Shown here one piece after another: positions 41,951-54,976 of a DNA stretch of 64,000 nt; position 1 is the first letter of the stretch, and each line of letters starts with the position of its first letter. The notes beneath the pieces are model-generated. The model ran no database searches. It saw only the letters and a list, made by a program, of their open reading frames with translations, and had not been told where the DNA came from. Position numbers and translations under genes: made by a program. The DNA lies in contig OX393550.1 in NCBI GenBank assembly GCA_947650365.1, positions 120,017,874 through 120,081,873 on the forward strand, written 5' to 3'. The stretch is from Chamaelirium japonicum. Taxonomy: Eukaryota > Streptophyta > Magnoliopsida > Liliales > Melanthiaceae.

Positions 41951-42139
41951 GGTGCTGATAGGACTGGCGGCTTCAGTAGATATGCTTTGATGTTTTGGAG
42001 TGCTTCTTGGCACGCTTCATCCCATTTGAACGACGCTCCTTTCTTCATGAGGCGACTAAAAGGGTGGCACTTTCCGGCCAGGTTGGCGATGAATCTTCGG
42101 ATATACGCCAAGTGCCCCTGGAGGCCTCTGAGGTCTCAC

Positions 42140-43000
42140 ACTGTCTTTGGTGCGGGCATATTGACGATAGCATCAATTTTGGATTGATCTATCTCAATGC
42201 CACGATGTCGGACGACGAAGCCGAGGAACTTGCCCGAGGAGACTCCGAACGCGCACTTGAGCGGATTCATGCGGAGTTGGTACCTTCGAAGTCGTTTGAA
42301 GATTAGCTCGAGATCTTGTAGATGTGCCGACTTCTTCTTGGATTTCACCACGAGGTCGTCGACATAACACTCCATGTTTTGATGAAGAATGTCGTCGAAG
42401 ATTTTCTGCATAGCTCGCTGGTATGTGGCTCCCGCGTTCTTCAAGCCGAACGGCATTACCTTATAGCAGTAGATTCCTTTCGGTGTGCGGAATGCCGTGA
42501 GCTCCTCGTCCTTGGGTACCATCCGAATCTGATTGTAGCCCGATGATCCGTCCATGAAAGTGAGCACCTCGTGACCTGTCGTCGCATCGACCATTAGCTC
42601 CGTGATTGGCAAGGGGAAGTCGTCCTTTGGACATGCGTTGTTCAAGTCTCTGAAGTCCACGCACACTCGGATTTGGCCGTTCTTCTTTTTGACGGGGACG
42701 ACGCTAGAGATCCATGTCGGGTACTTGACCTCTCGAATAAAGCCGGCTTCGATTAATTTGTTGACTTCGCCTTCTATTTGGGGTACCAGTTCTGGCCGGT
42801 AGCGCCTTTGTCCTTGCTTGATAGCGCTGGCTCCGTGTTTGACGCTGAGCTGGTGGACTGCGATTTTGGGATCAAGGCCCGGTATCTCCTTGTAGGACCA
42901 TGCAAAGACGTCTCTGTACTCTCTAAGCAGTTTGACGTATGCTGCTTCCTCCTCAGGGGTCAAGAGTGTGCTGACGAATGTAGGCCGAGGCTCCGTCTCC
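42140..43000 (-). mobile_element. Reverse transcriptase region of the younger Tat element
   Basis: The minus strand encodes FAWSYKEIPGLDPKIAVHQL, IRVCVDFRDLNNACPKDDFP, FMDGSSGYNQIRM and the catalytic YVDDLVVKSKK (near 42340-42375). These are typical Tat/Athila RT motifs. Confidence 0.92.
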
Positions 43001-44149
43001 ATGCCCAAGTTGATTTCCTTCAAGTCATCAACGGTGGACTCCCCCCCTTCTTCGAGGACTGGCGGGGCGTTGGGCAACTCGTCGTCCGAAGTAGAAGTGT
43101 CACCGTTGTCGGGATCCGTAATGGAGATATGATTGACGGCAGCCATGGGTGGGTGGGTGGGTGTTGAGACGAAGTCCTCGATTGGCATCCCCAGACGATT
43201 GAACGCCGACTTCTTCTTTGATTGTTTGACTGGCCCGAGCCTCTCGAACACGGATGTGCATTTTCGATTCGACCAGTCTTTACCACTCTGGTTTGCTTCT
43301 GGAACAAGGCTTGGCATCGAGCCCGTCGTCGTCTTCTCCTGCTGTCTGGATGGCTGAGGTAGGTAGAGAGTGCATCGGAGATTGTCGATCCTTCAGCTAC
43401 TTCATCTACCATCCTCGCCTCGATGTAGTTCGAGGTGAAGGTCTTCTTTGCTGCGGTTCTGATGACCAATAGAGCTTGACTGGAGCCGATGCCTCAGCGG
43501 TTCGGGGGAATTTGTTCTCCGTTTTGAAACAGTCGAGCTTGAGTTCTCGTCATCGCATGTGGAGTTGCTGCTGGTGGGAGTGTGCCCATGGCGCTTTCCT
43601 CGTTGTAGCCGGCTCTGAACAGCAACTGGGCAGTATTTTGCCCCCAACTCCCTTCTGGCTTGAATCCGAGTTGCTCGAGGTCTGCTGATTCGACGGGTTT
43701 GCTTGGGCTCGGAGCTTGCGTCAGACTAGGTAATGGCACCGTCATTTCTTGCAGAGTGATGACATTGGCCTGAGATAACGACGGGGCCAGCTTCCTTGTC
43801 GGAGTAGAAGGCGATCGCTCGGATTTATGGAGCCACTGCGGCGCGAGACACAGGACAGGCGCCGTTTGGATTGGCAACGGGGTATGTTGCATTGCTCTTG
43901 GCTCGAAGCTAATGCGCATCCTTTGCCCAGGTTTCGGCGTTCCTTGGACCTTGAGTCTCGCCTTGTCAGAAGGTGGCGCCGGATTCGCGGGAAGAGGAGT
44001 CTTGTCCTTCTTTACTTCTTCAATTTTCTGGACTCGAGGGGCTTTAGCTGGAAGAACTTCCGCGACTAAGCCCTTTGCTTGGTAGAACTTAGCGTCGGCC
44101 AAGTGTGCCTCGACCTCGTTGAATGGCTTGTCGTCCGCAACTATGCACC

Positions 44150-44500
44150 TCTCCACGCCTTCTTCGTAGTACTTAAGGCACTGGTGCCAGGTGGATACCA
44201 CGATGCCGTTCTCGTGCAGCCATGGTCTTCCCAACAGGAGGCGATATGACGTCTGGCAATCGATGATATGGAAGAGGACGGTTGTATCTAGCGGGCCGAT
44301 TGACAGCTTCAGACGAATGATTCCAATAGTGGACTGTCCGCCTTGGTTGAACCCTTGGATGACCAATTGACTGGGCGAGAGCTGGTCGTTGGTAATGCCG
44401 AGTTGCCGCATTGTCTGGATAGGCATGATGTTGACGGCGGAGCCACAGTCCAACAGGATTCGGTTCACTGGCTTCTCCTTGATGTATCCCGAAACGTAAA
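44150..44500 (-). mobile_element. Aspartic protease region of the younger Tat element
   Basis: The minus strand encodes VNRILLDCGSAVNIMPIQTM (near 44420-44475), followed by a LLLGRPWLHE motif. The usual DTG/DSG core is written DCGS here, as in several Tat-group elements. Confidence 0.8.
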
Positions 44501-45129
44501 GAGGCCGGTTGTGCAATCGCGTCCTGAGTTGCAGGTCCTCATCCAAAAAGGTTATTGTTGCATCACACGAGGCCACAGCTTTGCGCCTTTGATCGTCCTT
44601 CCTCTTCCTCTTGTAGCTATCCGGATCGGCCAAGGCCGCAGCCATTGCCAGGCGAGCCTTCTTCGGGAGATGCAAAGCCTCTACGAGCGGCATGTGCAAG
44701 ATTGCTTCGTCGTGAGAGGCGGTGCCCCCTTTGTCGGAATCGTCTCCCTCATCTGTGGAGTCACCTTCTCCAGAAGTTTCGCTCTCGTTCTTTCCTTCCG
44801 ATGCCTCATGGACTTCGACCATGCAACAAGACACCTTGATGTGTTGGTCCGCTGGGAGGAAGTGATCCGGGAAGAACTCTTGCAAAGTTGTCGGCTCTGG
44901 AAGACTCTGCTGAAGGATATCGTCTTGGCTTGCTGGCGGCACTTTGAACACCTTCCTCCCCGGAGTCTTGCTTTTCTTCTTGTAGGTCTTCCGCTTGGTG
45001 AATCCCCTCATCACACGGTCTTGTTTGAGCTTCTTTTCTTGCCATGGCTTTCGCCGCCGTGGTAGCATGACCCATGCTTCTTCATCGGTGGATTCCCCTT
45101 CGCTAGGATGATGGTCGACAGCAGCAACT

Positions 45130-45745
45130 GGTTCCCTCGAAGGCACTTGTTCTTCCTGAGGCTCTACTGGCTCGTCTTCCGATCCCCAGCCGGTGGGCTT
45201 GATTTCATCGATTGGAACGGACGGAGGCCTTGAGTAGAGGACGTAATAGTCGAACTTCCCCGAAGGCTGACCCAGCAGACCGACTTCCGGATCTCCTTGC
45301 TCGTATCTTTCCCGAAGAGTGCGTTGGGACATAGCTTGACTGGAAGGGACTTGCTCTTCTCGAGGTTCCACTGGCTCGTCTTCCGATCCCCAGCCGGTGG
45401 GCTTGATTTCGTCGATTGGAACGGACAGAGGCCTTGAGTAGAGGACGTAATAGTCGAATTTCCCCGAAGGCTGGCCCAGCAGATCGACTTCTGGATCTCC
45501 TTGCTCGTATCTTTCCCAAAGAGCGCGTTGGGACATAGCTTGACTGGAAGGGACTTGCTCTTCTCGAGGTTCCACTGGCTCGTCTCCCGATCCCCAGCCG
45601 GTGGGCTTGATTTCGTCGATTGGAACGGACGGAGGCCTTGAGTAGAGGATATAATAGTCGAACTTCCCTGAAGGCTGGCCCAGCAGACCGACTTCTGGAT
45701 CTCCTTGCTCGTATCTCCTTTGGAGCGCTCGTTGGGATGCAGTAT
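45130..45745 (-). repeat. Three 204-bp (68-residue) repeats in the gag-protease linker
   Basis: The word TCGTATCTTTCCC or its variant occurs at 45300, 45505 and 45709, an exact 204-bp period. Translated on the minus strand each unit begins RYEQGDPEV, continues LLGQPSGKFDYY and ends VPIDEIKPTGWGS with an acidic tail. The copies differ at few positions, so the expansion is recent, and the frame is kept. Confidence 0.9.
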
Positions 45746-46499
45746 TGCTTGGAAGAGGTGCTGGTGTGAGCGATGGTTGCCCCCAGGGCAGCGGCGTTTC
45801 ATCCTCGGTGAACGCAGGAATACGTTGACGTCGCTTCGAGAGTTTCGACTGGGAAGTTGACTTAGCGATTGGAGCTTGACGGTTGATGCGCAATTTGGGC
45901 ATGCTTCGCCGAGCAGCAACGAGCACCGGCGAGAAGGAGCCGAAGGTGATGGACGTCATGTTGGCCGTAGCAACCTCTCCGGAGTCGATCTCTATCTTCC
46001 CTTGCTTAGCGAGCGCCATGATTCTTTCCTTGAAGACGAAGCATCTTTCAATGGGATGACTCACCACCCGGTGGTATTTGCAGAAGAGAGGGTCGTCGAC
46101 ACGATGCATCTGCTCGGGCCTCTTCGAAGGAGGGAGCTCTATCATCTTCTCTTGCAGCAGTTGGTCAAACATAGAGGAGACTTCCGAGTCTAGGAAGGGG
46201 TATTCCTTGGCTTCGAGCTCCTCGAGAGTCATCCTTTGTCTTGGCGGCGGAGGCGGTGGTATGGCGACTCCCTTTTTCTGATCCGGCTTACCACTAATCT
46301 TGAGCGGTTTGGAGGTTAAAGCGACGTCAGCAACATTGACTTGTTTCGGTTTCGGTGCTAGTGGCTTGTCCTTCTTCTCCACCTTCAAGAAGTCCTTGTT
46401 CTTTGAGTCCCCGCGACTTGTTAGGCTGAGTTCCATGTCGTGAGCTCGAGTCGCAAGTTCTTCGAAAGACCGAGGCTTGATACCTTTGAGGATATAGAG

Positions 46500-47312
46500 C
46501 AGGCCCCAGTGCATGCCTTGGGTGCACATCTCGATGGTCGAGTCTTCAGACAAGCGGTCTCGTGAATTCAGTGCGAGGTTCCTCCATCTGTCGATGTAGT
46601 CGATCACTGGCTCATCTTTTCTTTGCTTGACTGCAGTAAGCTCGGTCATGCTGACGGTTCGTCTGGTGCTGTAGAAGCGATTGAGGAACTCCCTCTCCAT
46701 CTGATCCCAGCTGTCGATGGTCCCTGAAGGAAGATCAACGTACCAGTCGAACGCGTTGCCTTTGAGGGTGCGAATGAATTGCTTCACCATCTCGTCGCCA
46801 TATGTGCTGGCATTATTGCAGGTCTCGATGAAGTGGGCGACGTGCTGTCTTGGATTTCCCTTTCCGTCAAAGTGCTGAAACTTTGGTGGCTGGAATCCGA
46901 CTGGGAACCGTAGCTGCTGGATCCTCACAGTGTAGGGCTTTGAGTATGCCGCCGTGATCGGAGAAAGGCCACTGTCGTGGGAGCGCATCATGTCGGCTAT
47001 CAATGCTTGGACTTGCTGAGCATTCATCGTTGCCGTTGCCGGAGGTTGTGTGGCCACCGAGGCTGGCGCTGGGGAGACGACTTCCAATAGGACGGGAGCC
47101 GAGGAGAGCGCTGGAGTAACTGCTTGAATTGTCGGAGCAACTTCTGCAGGAGCGGGAGTTGAAGACGGAACTGGAGCGGCTACTGGAGAAGCGACGGGTT
47201 GGCCGACTGCTGCAGCGTCCTTCGCGCTTAGCTTTTGGAGCAGAGTGTTGATGTGACGATCCTTCTCCTCCATTAGCCGAGTAATCTGCGCCATGTGCTC
47301 GTTCATCTGCAT
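46500..47312 (-). mobile_element. Gag region of the younger Tat element
   Basis: Gag begins with a coiled-coil-like MQMNEHMAQITRLMEEKDRH, a Pro/Ala/Val-rich linker and a retrotransposon gag domain (FIRTLKGNAFDWYVDLP, REFLNRFYS). A cysteine-containing HRVVSHPIERCFVFKERI segment downstream, near 46030-46090, replaces a canonical zinc knuckle. Confidence 0.85.
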
Positions 47313-47837
47313 GACTTGGAGCTGAAGAGCGGACGGAGGGTGGTGACGGAGAACGTCTCAGTGTTGCATGTTCGCATCCTCGCCATCATCATCGGAGACG
47401 TAGTTACACCGACTTGCTTCTGGCTGATGATTGATGTTTGCCCCCTGCAGAGGAGGTGCAACGTCTGCTGGAGAACCCGAACGGGTTCGGGGTTGGGGCT
47501 GGTCCTCCCCAAACTTCTGGACATGGGCTCCAGGATCGAGGCTCGTTTCTTCAAGCACCAGGGCCTCGTCGGCGCTTTGGCGAGCATCTTCAGTAGTAGC
47601 TTCCGGCACGAAGACGTCCGCAAGAGTCCGAGTACGCCAAGTGTAGACACGTACCATTGGAGGAGCATCACCCTCCGGATTTACTGGATCACCGTGTCGG
47701 AGTAGAGGAGACTTAGCGATTGGTGAGAGGCTTGGAGCAAACGCATCGTTGTTCGTTCCGGCCATCGCAAACTTCAAGCAGCTTCTTCAACCGTACGGAT
47801 GAAAGGAGAAGAGGTCCCACCGGGCGTGCTAGAAATC

Positions 47838-48992
47838 TGTGGAGTCGGAAAAAAGCACGGGTCGTCTTTATTGCGAATCACACGAGATTACAAGTGTGGC
47901 CGGGACCCGGTGGCTCGGGTGTAGCGAGTCCGGGTTGCGGCGAGTTTTGATCAGGGGATTATGGGAAAGATCTTCTGGAGGATCCCTTTGATCCGCGTCT
48001 CCACGTGGTGTTCGTGCGAGAGCTCTGAAGGAGTTGCCCAGGACAGGGGTCTTTACAGGGTGAGGGTTTTGGAGAGGCTAAGGAATTTCCGCTGTTCTTT
48101 TGTCCCTTCCGTGTTTCGTGCTTTCTCGGTTAGGGGGTCTTCAGCTTCGTTCCTCGGTCTTTGCGTCTTCCTCGTTCCTTGCTTGACCTTGACGTCCTTG
48201 ATCGTCGGTTCGCGGCATCGATCGTGCTTTTGGCGTTGGCTTTGGCTTCGGCTTTTTGGCTTTGGCTTGGCTCCGGCGTGGCTCTGGCTTTTGCTTTGCT
48301 TCGGCGCTTGCACTTGGATGTAGCTGGGAGAGACTTGCGATGCTTTCGTTCTTCCAGACTTCACGTCGTATCGGCTAGAACGTGCGGTGCTTTTGCTCGT
48401 GGCCAGCGTAGTCGCTTGGCTTTGGCACTTGCGTTGCTTTGGCGCGGGCTTTACTGGGGCTTTGCTTTGGCTTCTTGCGTTGGCTTTAGCTTTAGCATCA
48501 ACTCGATCTTCTTCTTCGAACGACGTGGGCTACTTCTCCGGTGCTTCGACGGTTTGCGTGTCGATGGGACTTCTCTTCTTCTCCGGGCTTCTTTGGCATG
48601 ATCGGAGTCGAAGAATGCTTTCAAAGATGGTGGGGGTAACACCGGTATCCGTGCGACGGTTGTAGCGCCGGCTTTTATTGATGAAGACGACGGGGGCGAC
48701 GACGGTCTCCGTGCGACGGTTGTGGCGTCGGCTTTTGTTGATGAATACGACGAGGGTAGCGACGGTCTCCGTGCGACGGTTGTAGCGTCAGCTTTTGTTG
48801 ATGAAGACGACGAGGTAGCGACGCTTCAGACGATCTGCTCCAGCCTTTCTTCTTCGTGGATGGTGCAGACGTTTGTCGAAGACGACGGGGTGATGACACT
48901 TCGTTCCTCTTCTCCGGGCCTTGGAGCTTGATCGGAGTCGAGGGTTTGTTGGAGTCGACGGGGTAGTGCCGCTCCGAGCTTCAATAGAAATC
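47838..48992 (-). mobile_element. Extra partial LTR inside the younger Tat element
   Basis: The first 1.14 kb of the LTR (plus-strand order) is present a second time directly beside the full right LTR. Both copies start TGTGGAGTCGG preceded by AGAAATC, and the period between starts is 1,155 bp. It therefore looks like a tandem duplication of the LTR inner part plus a few bases of internal sequence, from unequal recombination or template switching. Confidence 0.85.
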
Positions 48993-51052
48993 TGTGGAGT
49001 CGGAAAAAAGCGCGGGTTGTCTTTATTGCGAATAACACGAGATTACAAGTGTGGCCGGGACCCGGGTGGCTCGGGTGTAGCGAGTCCGGGTTGCGGTGAG
49101 TTTTGATCAGGAGATTGTGGGAAAGATCTTCTGGAGGATCCCTTTGATCCGCATCTCCACGTGGTGTTCGTGCGAGAGCTCTGAAGGAGTTGCCCAGGAC
49201 AGGGGTCTTTACAGGGTGAGGGTTTTGGAGAGGCTAAGGAATTTCCGCTGTTCTTTTGTCCCTTCCGTGCTTCGCGCTTTCTCGGCTAGGGGGTCTTTAG
49301 CTTCGTTCCTCGGTCTTTGCGTCTTCCTTGTTCCTTGCTTGACCTTGACGTCCTTGATCGTCGGTTCGCGGCGTCGATCGTGCTTTTGGCGTTGGCTTTG
49401 GCTTCGGCTTTTTGGCTTTGGCTTGGCTCCGGCGTGGCTCTGGCTTTTGCTTTGCTTCGGCGCTTGCACTTGGACGTAGCTGGGAGAGACTTGCGATGCT
49501 TTCATTCTTCCGGACTTCGCGTCGTATCGGCTAGAACGTGCGGTGCTTTTACTCGTGGCCGGCGTAGTCGCTTGGCTTTGGCACTTGCGTTGCTTTGGCG
49601 CGGGCTTTACTGGGGCTTTGCTTTGGCTTCTTGCGTTGGCTTTAGCTTTAGCGTCAACTCAATCTTCTTCTTCGAACGACGTGGGCTACTTCTCCGGTGC
49701 TTCGACGGTTTGCGTGTCGACGGGACTTCTCTTCTTCTCCGGGCTTCTTTGGCGTGATCGGAGTCGAAGAATGCTTTCGAAGATGGTGGGGGTAGCACCG
49801 GTATCCGTGCGATGGTTGTAGCATCGGCTTTTATTGATGAAGACGACGGGGGCGACAACGGTCTCCGTGCGACGGTTGTGGCGTCGGCTTTTGTTGATGA
49901 AGACGACGAGGGTAGCGACGGTCTCCGTGCGACGGTTGTAGCGTCGGCTTTTATTGATGAAGACGATGGGGTAGCGACGCTTCAGATGATCTGCTCCAGC
50001 CTTTCTTCTTCGTGGATGGTGCAGACGTTTGTCGAAGACGACGGGGTGATGACGCTTCGTTCCTCTTCTCCGGGCCTTGGAGCTTGATCGGAGTCGAGGG
50101 TTTGTTGGAGTCGACGGGGTAGTACCGCTCCGAGCTTCTTCTCAGGCCTTTGCTTCTGGCGTCTTCGGAGTCGAAGGGTCTTCTCTTCCGAGCTTTCTTC
50201 TTCGTGCACGGAGTCGAAGTCTTGATCTTCGTGTGCAAGGGTCTTCACGTTGATGAGGACTTTCAGTAAGCCGATCCCTCGGGACAGGCTTGACTGTGCC
50301 TCGTGAAGCCTTGGGTCGGTGAAGAAGCGTCTCCTCTTCTGCAGAGCTCCCGCGCTTTGTCTTCAGTCTTCGACCTCTTCTTCATTCCCCCACCCCCTCT
50401 ATTTATAGGCAAAGGGGAGGGGAGAGAGATATAGGAACTTTTAATTTTAAATCCCTTTTGTATCTCTCTCATAATTACCCGAGATTTATTCAACCATTGA
50501 TGAGGGGAATAACATTTAGTTGTTTTCCTTTTCTGGCGGGTGCAATTATGGCTGGATTTCGCACACGAAATCGATGGCGATCGGGCGCTTCTTCTTGTGC
50601 GTCGGATCGAGGGATCGGCGCAGATCCGCGTGTGTGCAGACGTCATACGCAACCTCCCCCCGCGCATGGCGGTATTTCCTTCCTTTTCTTTCTTTTCTTT
50701 CCTTTTCTTTTCTTTCCTTTCTTTTCTTTCCTTTTCTTTTCTTTTCTTTTCTTTCTTTTCTTTTCTTTTTTTTTTCTTTCTTTCCTTGCAAGGCCGGCCG
50801 GCCCCTCATGGGGTTCGGGTCCTAGTAGGGCCGGCCCCATGTGGCTCGGGTCCTAGTAGGGGCCGGCCCCATGGGGTTCGGACCCTAGTAGGGGCCGGCC
50901 CCCCTTGAAGCATGGGGTCCGCTCCTCTTTGCTAGGTGCGAGTCGGGTCCGGGTCCGCATTGGTGCGGGCGAGTCAGGTCCGCGTGTCGGGTTTGCATCC
51001 GTGTCGGCACACGTAAGTCGGGTTCGGGTCCGACGAAATTCGTGTGTCTACA
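48993..51052 (-). mobile_element. Right LTR of the younger Tat element (2,060 bp)
   Basis: It matches the left LTR over its full length. It is longer mainly because it has three rather than two GGGTCCTAGTAGGGGCCGGC-type units near 50815-50905, plus differences in pyrimidine-tract length (50680-50790). It ends CGTGTGTCTACA before the GACGC duplication. Confidence 0.92.
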
Positions 51053-51229
51053 GACGCAATCATCACGAGGCAGTTAGCAGAGCCAAGGCGACCTTCTCGA
51101 TTCTTGAATAACAAGTCTCTATCGGCAGTAAGGTATGGCTGATGTAGTAGACAAGATGTTCGATGTCGTCCCTCCTACTAACCAAGACTGTGCTGAATGA
51201 TTGATCGGTAACGGCGAGGTAACTAGAGA

Positions 51230-52290
51230 GGTTCTTCCAACATTGGAGCAGTCATAATGGGAGCTTGAGTGGGATAGTTTTTGACACCTTGGAATGCTTG
51301 CTCATAGTTTGAGTTCCATCCCGAGGTGTTTACTTTGCGTAGTTTATCGAAGAGTGGCTTGCATTTATCCGAGAACTTGGAGATGAATCGATTGAGGGCT
51401 TCCAGTCTCCCTGTGAGACGCTGAACCTCCTTCAGGTTGGAGGGCGATGATATTTCGAGGATTGCTCGAATTTGATCTGAGTTTGCTTCGATGCCCCTCC
51501 GGATCACCAGATGACCTAGGAACTTGCCTGATTGAACTCCAAAGACGCATTTGGCTGGATTCAGCTTCATGCGATATTTCCTTAGGACTTGAAAAGTTTC
51601 AGCAAGGTCGGAGAGATAATTATCTCGAGTACGACTCTTGGTAAGTAGATCGTCAAGGTAGACTTTGACGTTGTGGCCGATTTGTTCTTTGAATATCTTC
51701 GTGACTAGCCTCTGATAAGTTGACCCCGTATTCTTGAGACTGAAGGGTATGACGTTATAGTAATAGAGGCCTCTGTCTGTCATAAAGCATGTCTTCTCCC
51801 GATCGTTTGGATGTAGAGGAATTTGATTGTAACCCAAGTACCCATCCATAAAAGACAGAAGCTCGTGGACGGTGGTGGCGTCGACAAGTCTATCTATCCT
51901 TGGCATGGGGAATGGATCTTTGGGACAAGCTTTATTGAGATTGGTAAAGTCGATGCAGACCCTGATCTTCCCGTTCTTCTCTGGGACAGCGAAAATGTTA
52001 GAGATCCAAGTTGGGTACTCTACTTCACGAATGAAGCCTGCCGTGAGCAACTTGTTGATTTCTTCTTGAATTAGAGCCAAACGCTTGGGTCTAATCATTC
52101 GGGGTTTCTGCTTGATGGCGTGAACTCCTTCTTTGATGGAAAGTCGATGGCATGCGTCATCTGGATTGATCCCGGGCATGTCTTTGAAGCTCCAAGCGAA
52201 GACATCGATGTTGGACTTAAGGAAGGACACCATGTCTTGCGCTTCTGCATCGCTAAGACTAGTGCCGATCTGTCGATGTTCACTTGGCCA
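51230..52290 (-). mobile_element. Reverse transcriptase region of the older Tat element (fossil)
   Basis: The minus strand encodes FAWSFKDMPGINPDDACHRL, IRVCIDFTNLNKACPKDPFP, FMDGYLGYNQ and VYLDDLLTKSRT. It is clearly Tat-type but more diverged than the nested element. RNase H sequence continues to 51053, where it is cut by the younger insertion. Confidence 0.88.
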
Positions 52291-52739
52291 ATCTCTTCGA
52301 TTAAAGGTGGAGCCTCACACTCAGCAGGAGGAGGTTATGGCAGTAGGGGTTACTTTGGTTGCTAGCTCGTAGATAGACCAACTTCTTCCCTTGGACGTTT
52401 GGGCGGTGCAAGATTCACTTTCTGATCCGTCTTCGCTGCGATCGTTTCGCAGGAATATTCGAATTGCTGATCACCCCAAATGCATATGATGCCTTCCCCC
52501 GTTGTGAATTTGAGAAGTTAATGGTATAATAAAGAAACGACATTGATTTGGTGCAGGAAGGGTTACCCACAGATGATGTTGTAGTTGGAGGTTCCCTCGA
52601 CGACCGCAAACCTCACTGAGATTTGAGTCTCTTTGCTGAGGTCAATCATGAACCTAGCCTCTCCCATAGTCTGGCTTTGTTCACCGTTGAAGCCGATGAT
52701 GACAGTGGGGACGACATCAAGGCTTGAGTACTTATGTCA

Positions 52740-54250
52740 CAGATGCTTAAAGCAATCTGAGAATATAATGTCAATAGAACTGCCGATGTTGATGAGGATT
52801 CGGTTGACAGTACTTTCGTCAATGATGTGCCGCAAGACTAAAGCGTGTTGATGGGGACTGTGTACTCCTTGAAGGTCCAGATCATTGAAGTCGATTGAGA
52901 GCCACGCCAAACCCTTAATGGGTTTCTCAACCCAACTGTCATCTTTGTTAGCCGCAGAGCGAACATTGAAGATTCGTCGAACTTGCCGATCAACCTCTTT
53001 CTCGGTCAAAGCTTGATGGTGCATCGTACCGTAGATGCCGTAGACGTTGGATCACATAACGATTGGAGATGAGCTTCAAGCTGAGATAGTATGGACCCAA
53101 CAAGTTTTCTTTCCCTTTGAAGGAGAAGGTGGATCCTGGTCTTATTGGTTTTTGACGAACTCCTGAGGATGGCCTTCACCCAACAGATCCTCCAAATAAT
53201 ACTTTACTCAGAAGCATCGAGTAGTTGGATGACCATGACTGCGTTGAAAGTCACAATACATAAATTTGTTGGTAGTGAGTTTAGTGTCTAGTTGCAAGGG
53301 GTTCGGGCGACGAAGGAATTCCTTATGTTGAATCTGATCAAGAATTTACTCGATCGAATAATCGGTGAATATTGTCCTTCTTGGAGGTGGAGATCTGTGA
53401 CCATCCTCTCTCAGTCGCTTAGCCGGTAGAGGCTCTGGCACTTCAGCATTGTGAGCTTTGGCAGTCTGCTTTGGTACTTCTCTTTCGACAGGTCATCGTC
53501 TAGACTCTCGTACCTTCCGAGCTGTCTGGTCATCCTCAACTTCTATCTCCTGTTGGATACGGTCGAATATTGCACCAAGAGAGGGCAGCGGATTACAGAT
53601 GAAGTCATTATAAATGTGCAGATCAAAGCGGAAAGCATTTTAAATGCCAACATTATGGCTTCGTCATCGAGATATCGTCCGGAGAGTGCGTCATGCTCGT
53701 TATGAAATCTTCGCGTGAAGTTACAAAGAGTCTCGTTGGCTCCCATCCTCAGTCGATAGAGCGAATCAAGTTTCTTCTCCGGCTTGAGGTTAAGCCGATA
53801 GTGCTGGACGAAGAGGTTCGCGAGGGCTCCGAATTGGGTCACGGAACCAGTGCAACGGTTGTGATACCAGTCAAGAGAAGGCTCGTCGAGGCTACCGGCG
53901 AAGGTGCGGCAAAGTATGTTGTTCTCTTCCTCATGCAGTGTCAGTGACTGCTTGAATGTAAGGATATAGAGAGTCGGATCACCTTTGAGACAGTTGAACT
54001 TTGGTAGAGTTGGAGTTCTCCAGTTCTTCAAAAATGGCATTTGGAAGAGGCTTTGATGAAGTGGTCCGGCTAAGGAGTACCCTCCCTACGACCAAGTCCC
54101 TGACCCTGGTGCTGGTCCAGGAGCAAGGCTGAGGAATCTTCACTTTGGATAAGGAAGGTTGACTTGGGAGTTTCGACGGTAAGGTATTGATAGAGAGATA
54201 ATGTCTCTTGATATCAACTCCCTCATCCAATGTTGAACTCAAAGAATGGG
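52740..54250 (-). mobile_element. Gag and protease regions of the older Tat element (fossil)
   Basis: The gag domain is around 53545-54040 (FKQSLTLHEEENNILC, FVQHYRLNLKPEKKLDSLYR). A protease-like VNRILINIGSSIDII lies near 52760-52810. The copy is broken with several breaks. The leader up to the LTR at 54977 has no clear ORF. Confidence 0.8.
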
Positions 54251-54976
54251 CGTTGCATGTGACTGCCTCACATAATTGCGGTCTGAAGATGATTATGAAG
54301 ATCGGTCCTCGATGTGTTCCCAGACGCTCTGCCTTTAAGGACCCTCTAAAGGAGTTGGTTTTTGGCAGCTTTTCTCTTGAATCGCACGGCCAAGAGATGA
54401 CCTTCGCTGTTCAGAGTGGATAGATTGCTGCAGTGGATCTACTCCATTGTTATCGAGGGTTGGAGGGATAGGACGAATGACCCCTACATCGAAGGTGACC
54501 TTCTTGATAACGTCTCTCTCGGCCATGAGAGTGGTGTTCTATTTTGCTAGATGCAGTAGCTTGAAGTCAAGTGCAGAGACTTGATAAGTCGCAGGGAGAT
54601 ATTTTCTCGGAGCGGGCATGGTTTGCCCGATTGATTGCCGAGGTAGTGGAGGGATCGGTTGATCGACCAATCTCCCATTCCCTAAGTGAGTTGCCACCTC
54701 TGGGTATCCGAAGTTGAGGTATTGACTCATTGAACGAGTCTCGGGTCGAGGTTGATGTCATTGAGTGTTACTTCCCTTTGGATGATCCTGATGTCTTGTC
54801 TTCGCTATTCAGTAGCGATAAAGGAAGCAACCAGATCACTCATGTCCGATCGATTGTCTGCTCAACCGAGGGAGTTGGGAAGTATGACTTTGGAGATTGG
54901 TTGTCTGCTCAACCGAGCCGTTATTATCGTCTGAGCGAACTGAGCTTTTTGATCGATCCCATAGACGGTGCCAAAC

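Larger units (their letters stand above)
35185..51052 (-). mobile_element. Younger Tat-lineage Ty3/gypsy retrotransposon, nearly whole
   Basis: The LTRs are 35185-37183 and 48993-51052, flanked by a perfect GACGC target duplication (35180-35184 and 51053-51057). On the minus strand come gag, protease, RT, two RNase H parts and integrase; a plus-strand antisense ORF and a 113-bp array lie before the left LTR. Just inside the right LTR is an extra partial LTR (47838-48992). By hand count the first 170 bases of the two LTRs differ at about 5%, and later parts less, so the insertion is a few million years old at most and much younger than its host. Its long reading frames are largely open, with one to three breaks. 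A GCACGCCCGGTGGGACC word near 47815-47830 is the likely primer-binding region. Confidence 0.92.
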
